Below, in pieces: positions 10,835-22,443 of a DNA stretch of 64,000 bases. The stretch lies in the NCBI RefSeq assembly GCF_016545825.1, contig NC_052614.1, positions 24,136,559 through 24,200,558 of the forward strand, given 5' to 3'. The position numbers and the translations under genes are program-made. Origin of the DNA: Eucalyptus grandis (Eukaryota; Streptophyta; Magnoliopsida; Myrtales; Myrtaceae). How positions within the stretch are numbered: position 1 is the first letter of the stretch; each line of letters begins with the position of its first letter. The notes beneath the pieces were generated by a model. The model was not told where the DNA came from, did no database searches, and was given only the letters and a program-made list of their open reading frames with translations.

Positions 10835-13345
10835 CTGCAGAGAGTTTGGAAACAGTGAGCATCTACTACATATGATGGAAAGATTACAAGCAATTTACTA
10901 CCTACGATGGAAAGATTACAGGCGACAGTTAATGGGTTATTGTTGCTTGAGATGGACGATACATATAAGGTGTATGAGCCACGTTGGTGGAAAGTCAAAA
11001 AAGGAATTAAGCCTGCAAACAAGGAGAAGAATAAAACCAAAGCTTCTTTTTTAACGACATGCACATAATTATATGCATAATTAGGTCGTAGATTCTCGTT
11101 TATAGTAACCTTATCGCGTTCTAGAACTACCAGCCGAAACCCTCGACGTGACGCGATGCCAAACGCACTTGCGCAGAGCCAATCAAGTCAGCCTACCGAA
11201 CAATGACATATGCAGCTGCATAGCAGTTTCGCTCCAGGCTTCGTTGTTACTCAGAAGAATACTATTACTAGCATGTGAAAAGAATGATATGCGATAAATG
11301 CAGATACTATCTCTATATGAATATACGAGAAAATATTGGTACCGCATGAATTCCACCCTATCAAAATCCTAGTCCGCTCACCGGACGACACGTGTTGTCC
11401 GGAACCCACCACGCCAGAACCTCTAAAACGCTCTCACCGCCTCGCCTCTCTTTTCCCTCTCTTCTTTTTTCCTTTGGTTATTTCTTCTTCCCTTTCACAG
11501 CCTTCTTCTTTCTCTCTCTCCTCCGCCTGGCCCCTTTCCCCCTCTCCGACCTCAGACCTGCCGCCGCCTCCAGCAGATCGCCTCCATCTTCACCCACTCC
11601 ATCTCCGACCTCTAGCGCTGCTGCCTCGTGTCCAACTCCTCCGGCGCCCTCTGTGTCGGCGCCCACGTCAGCCAGGAGGTGGAGGCCCCATGCTGCGTCG
11701 ACGAACCACATCACCACCTCCGCCTCGTTCGTTGCCTAAGCCAACCTGATTGACCTAGAATCAACTCAGATTCGAGATCGAGCAAAGCTCTAGATCACAA
11801 ATCTAGGGCTCGCTCGACCTTAGATACAAGATCTAAGGCGCAAGTTCGCTGGCCGAACTCGTACTCGACGACGAAGGATTGAAACGGAAACGACGTGGTG
11901 TATTAAGACGTCAGTGAGGTGGTGGTGGGGAACGGGACGAACGCCTGGTGATGTCCCCATAGAAGTGACAAAGGAAAAAAGAAGAGAGGGACGAGAGACG
12001 CAAGGCGGTGAAAGAGAACCAGAGGTTCTGGCGCGGTGAACAGGTGCCGCCTGATAAGTGGATTAAAATTTTGATAGGGTGAAATCCAAGGGGTAACTCC
12101 ATATGTTCATATTTTCTCATTAATAACTAGATCTCTACGAAGTATGTGTACGTGTAACGTAAGCGTACTGGCGGACGAACGAAAAGACATTTCGCTGCCT
12201 GTAAAGGAGGGATTCGATCTTCTGTGAGATTCCCATCTTGGCCTATCCGTCTAGGTTGCTTGGTCTTGAGGTAGCGTTTGACGTTGGTAATCGAACAATG
12301 ATGACGTCATACGCAACAGCCAAAGTTGGAGAGCATGAAGAACGAGAAAGTGGGAAGGGTTTCGTCGGAAGGATCGCTTGACGTGATGATGAAGAGAAGT
12401 GAGATTGACGCGTGATTTGCAGGATGATGACTGGCTAATCGACCGTAGTTTCTTCTCCATGCTTTTGACCTCATCATGCCTGTTTACGTTCTCTTCCAAG
12501 CTGGTAAGTCTAGGAAGCCATTTCCTAACTAAGGTTCTGGTGTCAGCAAGCTTATGTATGGAAACTGCCCTCGTTAGTAAGCTCCCTATAGTCCACCTAC
12601 CTCGGGTATGGCCTGACCCCCTGTAACTTTACCAGGGGTGGCCTCGAAGGTTGCTCTAAGGGGAAAACTATAATTTGAATCGAAATCTGTCACATTCAGA
12701 TGAAGCATTCGATTGCCTGATCTCAATTACCTTTTTTTTGCCTACGAATCTATTTTGCGAAAAAAAAAGCTCACATTATGGGTCTATCTTTGGAGTGAGA
12801 ATGGATGTCTAATTTTACGAAGAAAAAAAGGTGGGAACAAGCGTTCAATGCTGGCAACCCTCTTGAAAGTTATTATAGGGTTTCACACCTCTATTAAAAA
12901 TGTCTAATTTGAGTTCTAACCACCACCCCCTCAAGGTCTAAACTTTATGACTTGAAGAGATGTGAAAGCTATTAGGTGCTCCCTACTTTTGCACTTGGGT
13001 CATGCATGTTCTATACGTTCATGTGAAATAGATTAACGTAGGTCAGGAGTATTAAAAAAAAAAGCTGGAGATGGCAATAAGCCAATCACTTCATTATACT
13101 ATTCACAAGGACCGTTATTGCAAATGACTCACAACATGTAATTACTATAGAAAGAAAAGATGGGAAAACGATCCTCAAGACATATTGATTAAGCCAGCCC
13201 CAGAAAAATCCCTAGAGTTAGAGAGCGGAGAAATAACAAAATTATGAAGCGGGATGAGAGGGTTTACCTGCTTGATTTGGGCGAGAGCTCTCAAAATCTC
13301 CAAGTTAAGGACAATGCTTTTTGCCTTTTTTTTTACCAGGCTCTT
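10835..13345 (-). other. 5' UTR intron (10835-13267) and non-coding first exon (13268 to about 13345) of EG45 unit 1
   Basis: On the minus strand a leader exon ends CAAATCAAGCAG with a donor GTAAAC at 13267. An acceptor CTCTCTGCAG ends at 10835, fourteen bases before the ATG. Both sites are kept in units 1 and 3, and a TATA box lies just upstream of the leader exon. The leader contains short upstream ATGs whose frames do not join the main ORF. The 2.4-kb intron holds an inverted-repeat element (11327-12118). The transcript is inferred from conserved sites; no RNA evidence is available here. Confidence 0.65.
11327..12118. mobile_element. Pack-type DNA transposon with TIRs over 140 bp and a captured coding-like core
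   Basis: The left end (GAGAAAATATTGG...) and the reverse complement of the right end (GAGAAAATATGAAC...) match, with gaps, for about 150 bases. Shared blocks include CACCCTATCAAAAT, CGCCAGAACCTCT and CCCTCTCTTC. Long inverted repeats without a transposase fit a Mutator-like or similar non-autonomous element. The core at 11563-11745 has a plus-strand frame (with one stop, near 11612) in which nearly every codon ends in G or C, the mark of a captured exon piece. Unit 3 lacks this element at the matching place, so it inserted in unit 1 after the duplication. A clean target-site duplication was not found. Confidence 0.7.
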
Positions 13346-13372
13346 GACATGCTTGTGAGAGACCATGCATTC

Positions 13373-13381
13373 ATATTTATA
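13373..13381 (-). promoter_or_regulatory. TATA box of EG45 unit 1
   Basis: TATAAATAT on the minus strand lies about 105 bases upstream of the leader-exon donor. The surrounding block (CCCGTATAAATATGAAT) is matched in unit 3 at 25327-25335 and missing in unit 2. Confidence 0.65.
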
Positions 13382-16300
13382 CGGGTTGATTAATGGAACA
13401 TGTCTCCTAGAATTCCCTTGGTTCCGTACGTGTGCCGTCTTAATATTATTTTGTTAATCTCATGATTAAAAAAACCAACAAGATGAGAACTAAGGTTTAT
13501 TACAGCTGAATTTTCTTAGATTCGCCACATTCTGGATAAGTTAAATTTTCACAAGCACGCATATAATCAATCACACTACACACATAAAGTAAATTGAATC
13601 ATAGTATTTCAGGAAAGAGCAATGTTAGGAATACTAAAACTAGTTTACCAAATTAGTTTATAAAGTGATGCAATGCTCCATAAGTTGTTTAACTTCAGTA
13701 GGCCGGTGCCGCTATGTCTAGCTTTATTGTCCTAATGAAAATGCTTCTTTTTATTCGGGTTAGACCCTTTCCCTACATGCGACATTGATTTCGGCTAAGT
13801 AAGCAGCAGGCCAGTTAAATCTAGCTGTGTAAGAGCCGGATTAAGACGTGGGATAATCAAAACAAGCAGATCTCAGTCTTCCATTTGGACAAAAACTATT
13901 TCTAATCGCGCCATTTAATGATGGGTGCGTTGCCGTCTTCTATTCGATTCCAGACAATAATCCAATTCAATCACTACAGCAACCCAAGGAACTGGTCTTG
14001 GTACATGTCTTGTTTTCCATGACTCTTTGCAGCCGTGGCTTGGAATCATTAGAGCATTTTGACACTTTGGCTCTGGTGGTGAACTCTTCTGTTAGAAATA
14101 GTCGATAGACGGCGGACCAGGTCGGAGGAAACCATGTCTCGAAATGACGAATTATGCGTTGTGGGCATCGCCCGCGTGAAATTAAATTCATTTTAGCCGT
14201 GTGCATGTTTACAGCCAGTCAAATCGGGCGAAGGTTGGAAGGAAAAAATCAACTTCATATTTCTAGAAGGATGAAGTTTGATGATTTCATATAATAATGA
14301 ATGCAAGCATGTTCTGTCGTGATTATATTTATGTTGGTGTGCTCATATTAACATCATGCATATTGAAGCATCAATTTGTCATGATATTCATAAGTAAAAG
14401 GCATATTTCTCATGCACCAATTCAACAATATTAAGGCTCTATTTTGTTTCGCGAAAAATAAATAATTTGAAAAACATTTCCCTAAAAATGATTACTGTGT
14501 CGCATGAAATAATTAGTCGATGAAAATATTATCATTATTGATAACAATTTATATCTAAACATTTTAATGAATGAAAAAATATTTTTGCCATTTGTTCACT
14601 TTTTATTTGAATTGAGCCACTCAAAAACATTTCAACAATATAAATTAATAATATGTAGAATTGTATCTAACATTTTTTTTTTTTGTAATCTTCGATATTT
14701 ATAATACATTTTTTCCGGCCAATACCCAAAACAGGACCTTACCTTTTACAGCTGAGATTTAACCAAAAAAAATTCCCCAAAGTCCCAAAAATAAAGAGCT
14801 CAACCGATTGCTATTGAGGCAAAAGTAACGCAACCTTTGGATATGTTTCAAAAATGACCCTCGTTACAAGTTTCTTCCCCTCTCCCGGTCACACCGCCAC
14901 GTCCCTCAAGAATTCGATTCTAGATCCTCACAATCGCGTTCGCGCCATGTTAGATATTCGAGGAATCGAGGATCAACAGCTCGATCGCCATAGGGCTAGA
15001 GGCCTTTTCTTTTTCTTTTCTTCTTTTTTTTTTAAAATTTCGGGCACCGAGTCTCATGTTCATGTCGAAGAATAAAAAGGTGCAAAACAGTAATGATGAT
15101 GACGATGATGATTTAACCCTAAGGAAAGAAGAGAGGGACCGAAATGTAATTCACCAGCGTACCTTGCTGAAGTCACCAGAGAGATGGAACGAAATCTGCC
15201 CGAGTCGAAGCCCTTTTCTGCAAAGTTCTTTCGACAGATCGACGAGCTCTGATCCCGGACGAAGGGTGGCGCTAGCTTTTCTGGAAATTCCCGATGTTCA
15301 CGAACTAAGAACAGACATACTAGGATCATATATACGTGCACGATCGCAGACGCAGCTTGCGCATGAGTAATTGCCCACCTCCGCACGTTAACGTGTTTTG
15401 TAACGTCTGGCAAGTGTGAATTGTCTTTGGGTTCTCTATGAAGCAACATTGCCCCTAAGCAAAAGAGACATTGATTGTCGGCAAAATAATGAATTGCCAC
15501 TCCTTATTAAGCGATCTTGTCTTTGACCTTCTAAGCAAACATAAAAAATGCCACAATTTTCCACAGCGCTCACTTGAGTGCAATAACCTTCTTTTTTTCA
15601 TGTTCACCCAATTATCATGTGACTTTTCAATCGATTATTTAGATGACATAGCTTTTCTTTAAAATGTTAATCACAAATATTATGCCACGTCAGATTTTCA
15701 TCACTTGATTGAATATTTTTAAAATGTTAATTCAATCATGTGATTGAAAGTTATGACACTTAAATAAACGTTTTTTAGGAGTCATGGCACTCAAATGATC
15801 GAATAAAAAGTTATGACACTCAAATGAGTACCGTATAAAAGTTACGACACTTGTGATACTTTTCTCTTGTAAAAAGGGGAATTTGGCATCGATTTGGAAA
15901 GTCGAATCGATCACATTGTTTGTTTGTTCCTCCAAGCGTTGATTACTTAACTAAGGAAAGATACTTGTACGGTAGCATATGAAATACCAAAAGGGAAATT
16001 TCGAGTTGGTTTTCAGGTAGATTAGAAAGATTCTATGTTCTTCATTAAATCAACACGTGTCGAGTTTTTTACTTGAGGAGGTATGCCAACATGACGTTTA
16101 TGAGCCCATTGATAGTGTGATCATATAGATTCTAACTAATTTTCCGGTGCCAATATAAGATACCAACATGTTTTTTGTAATGCGCGTGCATTATTGACAT
16201 GATATTCCGAGATCATTTAATCTAATCTAAATTGATCCAATCTAATAAAAATACGCATGAAAGAGGTTCTAGGTTCTGTGTTGGCTTAAGCAACATGCTC

Positions 16301-16540
16301 GATTTTCACCACGTGCAAATGATCCCAGGCAATGAGCGAATATCCTCGTTTTCGAGAAGCGGCAGTTAATTTTGTTTTACTATATAACTTGCTCATATTT
16401 GTTACAGTCAAGACCAAGCATCAAATGACAATGAGCAAACACCTATATAAACCTTAAGGTATCTGACTTCAAGTTTTCTTTTTATACTGATTATTCTTAA
16501 GACTGCCTTGACCTTTTCATAAAGGCGTATATAAACATTC
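13382..16540. repeat. Upstream part of array unit 1, repeated in units 2 and 3
   Basis: This block has no convincing gene. 13400-14900 matches 25340-28490 with insertions there. 15050-15530 matches 28730-29260. 15310-16060 matches 17390-18120. 16200-16440 matches 31010-31240. A small MITE (14438-14645, with a CTCTATTTTGTTTCGCG end) matches the one at 27850-28083, so it was present before the duplication. Around 15060-15330 a minus-strand TATA-like ATATAT and a donor-like CAGCAAG|GTACGC are kept in unit 1 and partly in unit 3, and may mark a second promoter or an unrecognised upstream exon. Confidence 0.6.
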
Positions 16541-16627
16541 CGCGATAGTAAACCCTCAACCGGAAGGTATCAATCTGGTCTCCAAAACCCTACTTTGCTT
16601 TTCTTCCAAAGTATCATTTTGATCACT

Positions 16628-17294
16628 TCAAACACTGCATGTAAACCACACAACGATCACCAGGAATTGTCAAAATTGAGATAATTCTACAGACACACAA
16701 ATTGAAAGCAAAATAATGAACACTAATAGTCCAATCAGAGAAGCAGCTAGGCTACTTACGGTTCGAATTCAATGTTGATGGACTTCGCGGACAGATCTGC
16801 AATGGCCTTGTACGCGGTAATGGACAGGAGCATGGTGGCACCATCCGACGAGGAATGGGAGACTATGTCGAGCGCCCGGTCCACGATCATGATGTGGATC
16901 CACTGGACTGGTCTGCAGGCCTTTTGCCAGTCGCCACCTATGCACCTGACGCTATATTGCCTCCCGCAAGCAGCTCCATTGTCCCAACTCCGTTCGCCAG
17001 CGGACGCAAACAAGAGGCCAGAGGGAAATTGGGATGGATCTTATCCGCAGGTGGTCACTGCGATCGGATTACCCATAACATGTCAGTGTTTAGACAAAGA
17101 TCAAGTTGTAGTAATGGGGCCCGGTGATATACAGGAAATGAATGGCCAGTTCGACAACATATATGCTTGCGGGTGTGCGGAGGATCATAGTAATGGGCGG
17201 TGCCGACATTTGCATCGCATCGGCAAAGCAATAGCGCAGTGAGGACGAGGATTGATGAGAGACAGCAAGGGACGAGTTGCTGCAATCGCGACAT
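16628..17294 (-). pseudogene. EG45-like domain protein, array unit 2, inactivated
   Basis: By homology with units 1 and 3 the exons are 17294-17171, 17057-16760 and 16634-16628 (429 nt). The signal peptide, GIWDNGAACGRQ-like motif (here ERSWDNGAACGRQ), IVDRAL motif and Val-stop mini-exon are all recognisable. Three defects are visible. The exon 1 donor is GC (CCC|GCAAGC) instead of GT. Exon 2 has lost the Phe codon of CFGYD and its Tyr codon position reads TAA, a stop. The 5' UTR intron has shrunk to 46 bases, below the usual plant minimum. Several exon 2 residues also differ from the otherwise invariant units 1 and 3. A GC donor alone can still splice, but the in-frame stop truncates the product after about 46 residues, before the main domain. 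Confidence 0.85.
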
Positions 17295-17308
17295 TGTCGA
17301 GAGCCAAC

Positions 17309-17400
17309 CTGCAGAGATTCTGGAAAGGTGGAAAGTTTGCTAACGATGGGTTACCTGCTTGATTTGGGAGAAAGCTCTCAAAATCTCAAGCAGACATTCT
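17309..17400 (-). other. Deletion junction in the leader of EG45 unit 2
   Basis: On the plus strand, 17340-17390 matches the unit 1 leader exon (13255-13302). At about 17390 it switches abruptly to sequence matching 15308 onwards. The unit 1 equivalent of about 13300-15307, including the TATA box, is therefore missing. The 5' intron (17309-17354) also lacks the roughly 2.4 kb seen in unit 1. Confidence 0.75.
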
Positions 17401-18180
17401 AGGATCATATGTACGTGCTCGGTCGCAGACGCAGCTTGCGCTTCAGTAATTGCCCGCCTCCGCTTGTTAACGTGCTTTTGTAACGTCTGGCAAGTGCGAA
17501 TTGTCTTTGGGTTCTCTATTGGGCAACATTCCGCCTAATCAAAAGAGATATTGATAGTCGGCAAGAGAATGAATTGCAACCCCCTTATTAGGCGATCTTG
17601 TCTTCGACCTTCTAAGCAAACAAAAAAATGAGTAGAAAGTACAAGTGCCATAATTTTCGTACTGCACTCGTTTAAGTGTAATAACTTGTTTTTATTCCCA
17701 ATCACTCAAATATCTTATGACTTTTCAATCAATCACTTAAGCAACATAGTTTTTTTTTTTTTAAATGTTAATCACAACTATTATGCCACGTCGAATTTGT
17801 CACTTGATTGAATTTTTTTAAAATGTTAATGCAATTGTGTGATTGAAAATTATGACACTTAAATAAATGTCATTTAGGAGTCATGGCACTCAAATGATCG
17901 AATAAAAAGTTATGATACTCAAATGAGCAATATACAAAGGTTATGATATTTGTGATGTTCTTATCCTTTAAAAATGGGGATTTGGCATTAATTTGGAAAG
18001 ATCGCATTGCTTGTTCATTCCTCCAAGTGTTGATTACCTAACTAAGGAAAGATAATTGAATTGTAGGATATGAGATACGGAAGGGGAAATTTCGATTTGG
18101 TTTTCAGGTAGTTTAGAAAGATTCTATGTTCTTCATTTAATCAACACATGTCAAGTTTTTGACTCAAGGAGGTATGCCAA
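17401..18180. repeat. Unit 2 copy of the upstream block (matches 15330-16080)
   Basis: This stretch lines up with unit 1 over most of its length, for example at GTAACGTCTGGCAAGTG, the 'TCATGGCACTCAAATGATCG' segment and GGTTTTCAGGTAG. No gene is seen. Confidence 0.75.
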
Positions 18181-19615
18181 CATGACATGTGATCATCCGG
18201 ATTTGATTCTAAGGCCAAATTTAATCCATTTAGGGGATTAATCGAGATAAAATTAAACATGTGATCATCCGGATGATAGTGATGTGTCGAAATTGGAAAT
18301 TTAGATTGAATTTGCGATTCAGGCCTAATTAGGGGCAATTTCGTAATTTCACAAAATCCGAGGCATTTCTGTAAAATATGGAAATTTGAAGGGCATGAGA
18401 GAGAAATACACACGACGGGACACCTAGGTGCGGTCGCCAACCACCAAGAGCCAGCCAACAGAGGGCCAAACCAGCCTCCTCCCCCGATGGCCAATCATAT
18501 TAGTCGAATCAGCCTGAGCGAGATTTCGAGGCAAGCATCGTAATTGTAAGAAGGATGTTGGAATTCTTTAAATAAAACAAACACTATTCTTGCATCCCAA
18601 AAGCAGTCATCTTGGCAACGAAAATAAGATTTCACAATTACATAACTACCAATGGCATTGTTGTGCAGCAACAATTAGGATTAATATCACAATAAACTTT
18701 AAATTAGTATATTTATGACAAATTTACTCAAATTAATTTTCTGATAGCAAAAAGTCCCAAACAGGTACTTCAATAACAAATTTACCCTCTATTAATTTTT
18801 GTTAAATTTTACAGTTAAATTATTAAGTTGGATGATGCGTAATAATTAACAGGTGTACCTATTGGTAATTTTTGGTGGTATTAATCCAATTTAACGAAAC
18901 TAACATATTATGATGCATGTGTAAGTGAGTTGTACTAAAGAATTGACGTGTTGTTAAGCAGTTAATATTTCATAGTTGATACATAACTCATTGGCTTAAA
19001 CTTTTGAGTAAAGATAGATTCAACTAAATATATTGATGAGTTTAAACTCGGAATCCCTCTTAACGATCTCTACAAATGAACCAACAAATGGAATCAAGGC
19101 TAATGGTTGTAGCTTATGGGCAAGTGTGCATTGTAATGTAGCAGTGGGCCCATAAGTTGATATAAAAGGATAACTAAATTAAGAATGAGCAGACCTGATA
19201 CTAAATTCACACGTGAAGGGGAAACTGTTAGGATATATGTGTGAGTGAATTGTGTTAGAGAATATCACATCAGATAATTGGTGTATTGTTGGACAGTTAA
19301 TATATCATAGTTAATGCATAACTTATTAACTTAAGTTTTTGAGTGAAAGTAAGCCTAAGTAGATATGTTGATGAGCTTGGATTTGGATTTCCTTTTGGCG
19401 ATTTCCCTAGGTAAAGGTATTGGGTTTTTGTAATGTGCTCCCAACATAGTGGAGGCAATTTGTCACAAATATGCCAATTCGAAGTTTTTGATAGTCAAAA
19501 ACTTTATTTGGAATAAATTTGTCACATGTGTACAAATTTGAGGTTTTTCATGATATTAATCCTAATAATTAAAGTGCGAATTTTTCCTTGGCCAAAAACT
19601 ATATTACCAATAAGA
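18181..19615. other. AT-rich intergenic sequence with degenerate 'ACAAATTTACC' repeats
   Basis: ACATGTGATCATCCGGAT occurs twice (about 18184 and 18258). From 18640 to 19570 the sequence consists of diverged inverted and direct copies of a motif around ACAAATTTACC...TTAATTTTT, also seen at 31400-31870 and 50480-50830. No coding signal is visible. Confidence 0.5.
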
Positions 19616-20472
19616 GGGAAAAGTATACAAAAAGTTTCGAACTTATTATATTTATGCCAATTCCTTAACTCTTTTAATTATACTAATTGAGTCGTAAATC
19701 TTTGACGATTTGTTAATGTAATTCATTCAGCCAATTTTAGTTGAAAATCAATGATATTAATGTTAACTATCTTATGTGACACAACCAATACTAATACAAA
19801 CAAATTCTATAATTTTATAATATCTTTCTGAATTGTTTGTTCTTTTTTCTTTTCTTTTATTTTCTTTCTTTTTATCTTTTACAACTTTGAGCCAGTGAGA
19901 TTGCCGGCCAACTATCGCCAGCAATAGATGAGGGCTCAACTCCCTCACTTGTTGGCCAAAAAAGGCCATGATATCCTCACTTGGTCTAGGCAAGGGTGAT
20001 GGCCCTCGTCAGCCATGAGTTGCAATGCCTTCACTAGCTACAAGAGGGGGCTTTGCGGCCCTCACCTAGATCCTACTAGGGTATCATGGCCCTTGCCCAG
20101 ACTAGGTGACGTTCGTGGTCCTTTCCTGGATCAAGGAAGGGCATAGAGGACCTCACCCTGACCTTGCTTGGAGTTGATGGGGGTAGGCCAATGGCCTCAC
20201 TGACCCACAGTTGAAGGGGAAAAAAAATAAAAAGAGAGAAAAGAACAAAACAGATAATGAATAATTGTCCATATCAACACTAGCTATACCATATAGGACG
20301 GCTGAGGTCCTACATGACCTTCATTTATGTTAGTGATTTTTTGGCCAATTGGTTGGATAAACTATATTGACAAATCATTAAAAGGTTCAAGACTCAATTT
20401 ACACAATTAAAAAGTTTAAAATCAAATTAGCACAAATACAATATATTTAAGACTTTTTTGGCACTTTTCTTG
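19616..20472. mobile_element. Long-TIR MITE, GGGAAAAGTAYCAAA family (unit 3 side)
   Basis: It has the same arms as 7880-8905 and a GC-rich core (19880-20210) with repeated GGCCCTCRCC-like units. Its flanks, CCTTGGCCAAAAACTATATT on the left and CTAGTTTCTATTTGGACAC on the right, are contiguous in unit 1 (8955-9005). It therefore inserted separately from the unit 1 copy. A short CAATAA on both sides may be part of the target duplication. Confidence 0.7.
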
Positions 20473-20905
20473 TCAATAAATCTCTAGTTTCTATTTGGAC
20501 ACTTAAGTTATAAATAAACACAAAATTAGGGGCATTGATTTTAATATTGATATAATAAATCATATAGCTAGCAACTATGTTTCTAGCAATATCAATGCGG
20601 TCTAATTTTGATGTGACGGACAGAGTCTATGTACATTTCCTCCATTTGTGGCGACTCAAGTTATAGTTGAACGAGTCTACTAGAGTGAGTAGTAAACAGA
20701 ATAAATATATGAGATTTCAATTTGTATCGTAATTAGTTAGTGCGTATCATCTCTTGTCATCGAAGCACACAATTTACATATGTTTGTGAAATATACTATT
20801 GATGTACCTTTTCAATCATCCATGATAATACCATCCCTAAAAAAGAAAGTATCAATTTGCTCCCAAAAACCCCAACTTTGCTTCCAAAGTATCCCCTGGA
20901 TTGCT

Positions 20906-21559
20906 TCAGACCCTGCATGTAAATCGCACGGCAATTACCAAAATTTCTCAAAATTGAGATAAATCTACGAAGACACAAATTGAAGGCAAAATAATGAACG
21001 ATAGTCCGATCAAAGAAGCGGCTACTCACTGTACGAATTCGACGTTGACCGACGAGGCAGATGGATTTGCGATGGCCTCAAACGCGGTCTTGGACAGGAC
21101 GATGGTGGCGCGGTCCGATGAGGATCGGGAGACTGCGCTGAGCGCCCGGTCCACGATCCTGACCTGGACCAATTGGGCCGGGTTGCAGGTCTTCGGCCGG
21201 TCGGCACTTATGCATCGGACCCAATATTGCCTCCCGCAAGCTGCACCGTTGTCCCAAATCCCTTCCCCAGCAGCTGCAAACAGGAAGCTCGAAGGGAACT
21301 GCAACGGGTCATACCCAAAGCAAGCAGTCGCTGCGATCATATTACCCACAACGTATCAATATTTAGACAGATTATATTGTGTTAATGTGGCCTGGTGATA
21401 CACTACAAATTTAGAGCTGATTTGATAACATCTATACTTACGTGTGTATGGAGGATCGTAGTGACCGGCTGTGCCGACATCTGCACTAGATTTACGCAAC
21501 AATAGCACAACGAGAATGAGAATTGATGAGTGATGGACGAGTTGTTGCAATTGCGACAT
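20906..21559 (-). CDS. EG45-like domain protein (plant natriuretic peptide type), array unit 3
   Basis: Exons on the minus strand are 21559-21442, 21330-21030 and 20912-20906, 426 nt in total (141 aa). Signal peptide, domain motifs and the Val-stop last exon are as in unit 1, and both introns are GT-AG. Exon 1 differs from unit 1 at several residues in the signal peptide (MSQLQQLVHHSSILILVVLL against MSELRQLVRLSSILVLAMLL). Exon 2 encodes an identical protein although about two dozen of its 301 bases differ, all at silent sites by my reading. The leader exon and TATA box lie 3.6 kb upstream beyond a transposon-filled 5' UTR intron. The gene looks functional. The product should be exported to the cell wall space. 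Confidence 0.88.
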
Positions 21560-22443
21560 TGTGGAGAGCCAACCTGCAAAGAGTTTGGAAACATTGAACA
21601 TCTACTACATATGATGAAAAGATTCCAGGCGACAGTTGATTGGTTATTATTGCTTGAGAAGGACGATTCGTGCTAGGTTTACGAGGTACGTTGGTGGGAA
21701 GTTAAGAAAGGAAATAAACCTGCAAATAAAGAGAAACTAAGCTTCTTTTTTAACCACATGCACATAATCATATGCATATGGCTTCCGATTTCGATCGAAC
21801 CGAGACTAAATAAGAGTTCATATGCTCCCGAGACCTTGGAAGTCAATACGAAAGAATCTAGTTCTCTTCTAATTTTCCGCGTGCCTGGTCTTTTCCAGCC
21901 CCCGTTTATGGACTCATTAGGTCGTGATTCTCATTTCTGGAACCCTTTTTGCTTTTTGGAAAATATCATGCCAAACGTCCAAACTCTCCACGTGACACAC
22001 GACGCGACATCAAACACACTCGCGCAGAGCCAATCATGTCAGCGAACCGAATCGTAATGTATACAGCTGCAAAGCAGTTTCGCTAGTCTAGGCTTGATCA
22101 TTGCTCAGAAGAATTGTAAAGGGGGGATTCGATCTTCTGTCAGATTCCCATCTTGGCCCGTCAGTCTAGTTTGCTTGGTCAGGAGGCAGCGTGTTACGAA
22201 CAATGATGGTGTGAAACGCAATAGCCAATAGAGCATGAAGAACGAGAAAATGGGACGGGTTTCGCGGGGAGGATCGCTTGACGTGCTGATGAAGTGAAGT
22301 GATCCTGACGCGTGATTCGCGAGATGATGACTGCCAAAGCCAGCCCAGTTTTTCTCCATACTTTTGACCTCATCGTGCCGAGAAAGCCAATATTTTCTCC
22401 ATCGTACGGATACATTCTCTTCCAAGCCTCATCTCCTAACTTA

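Noticed and set aside
7880..20472. Idea that the MITEs at 7880 and 19616 are one insertion older than the array duplication
   Set aside because: The flanks do not match: the unit 3 copy interrupts sequence that is continuous in unit 1.
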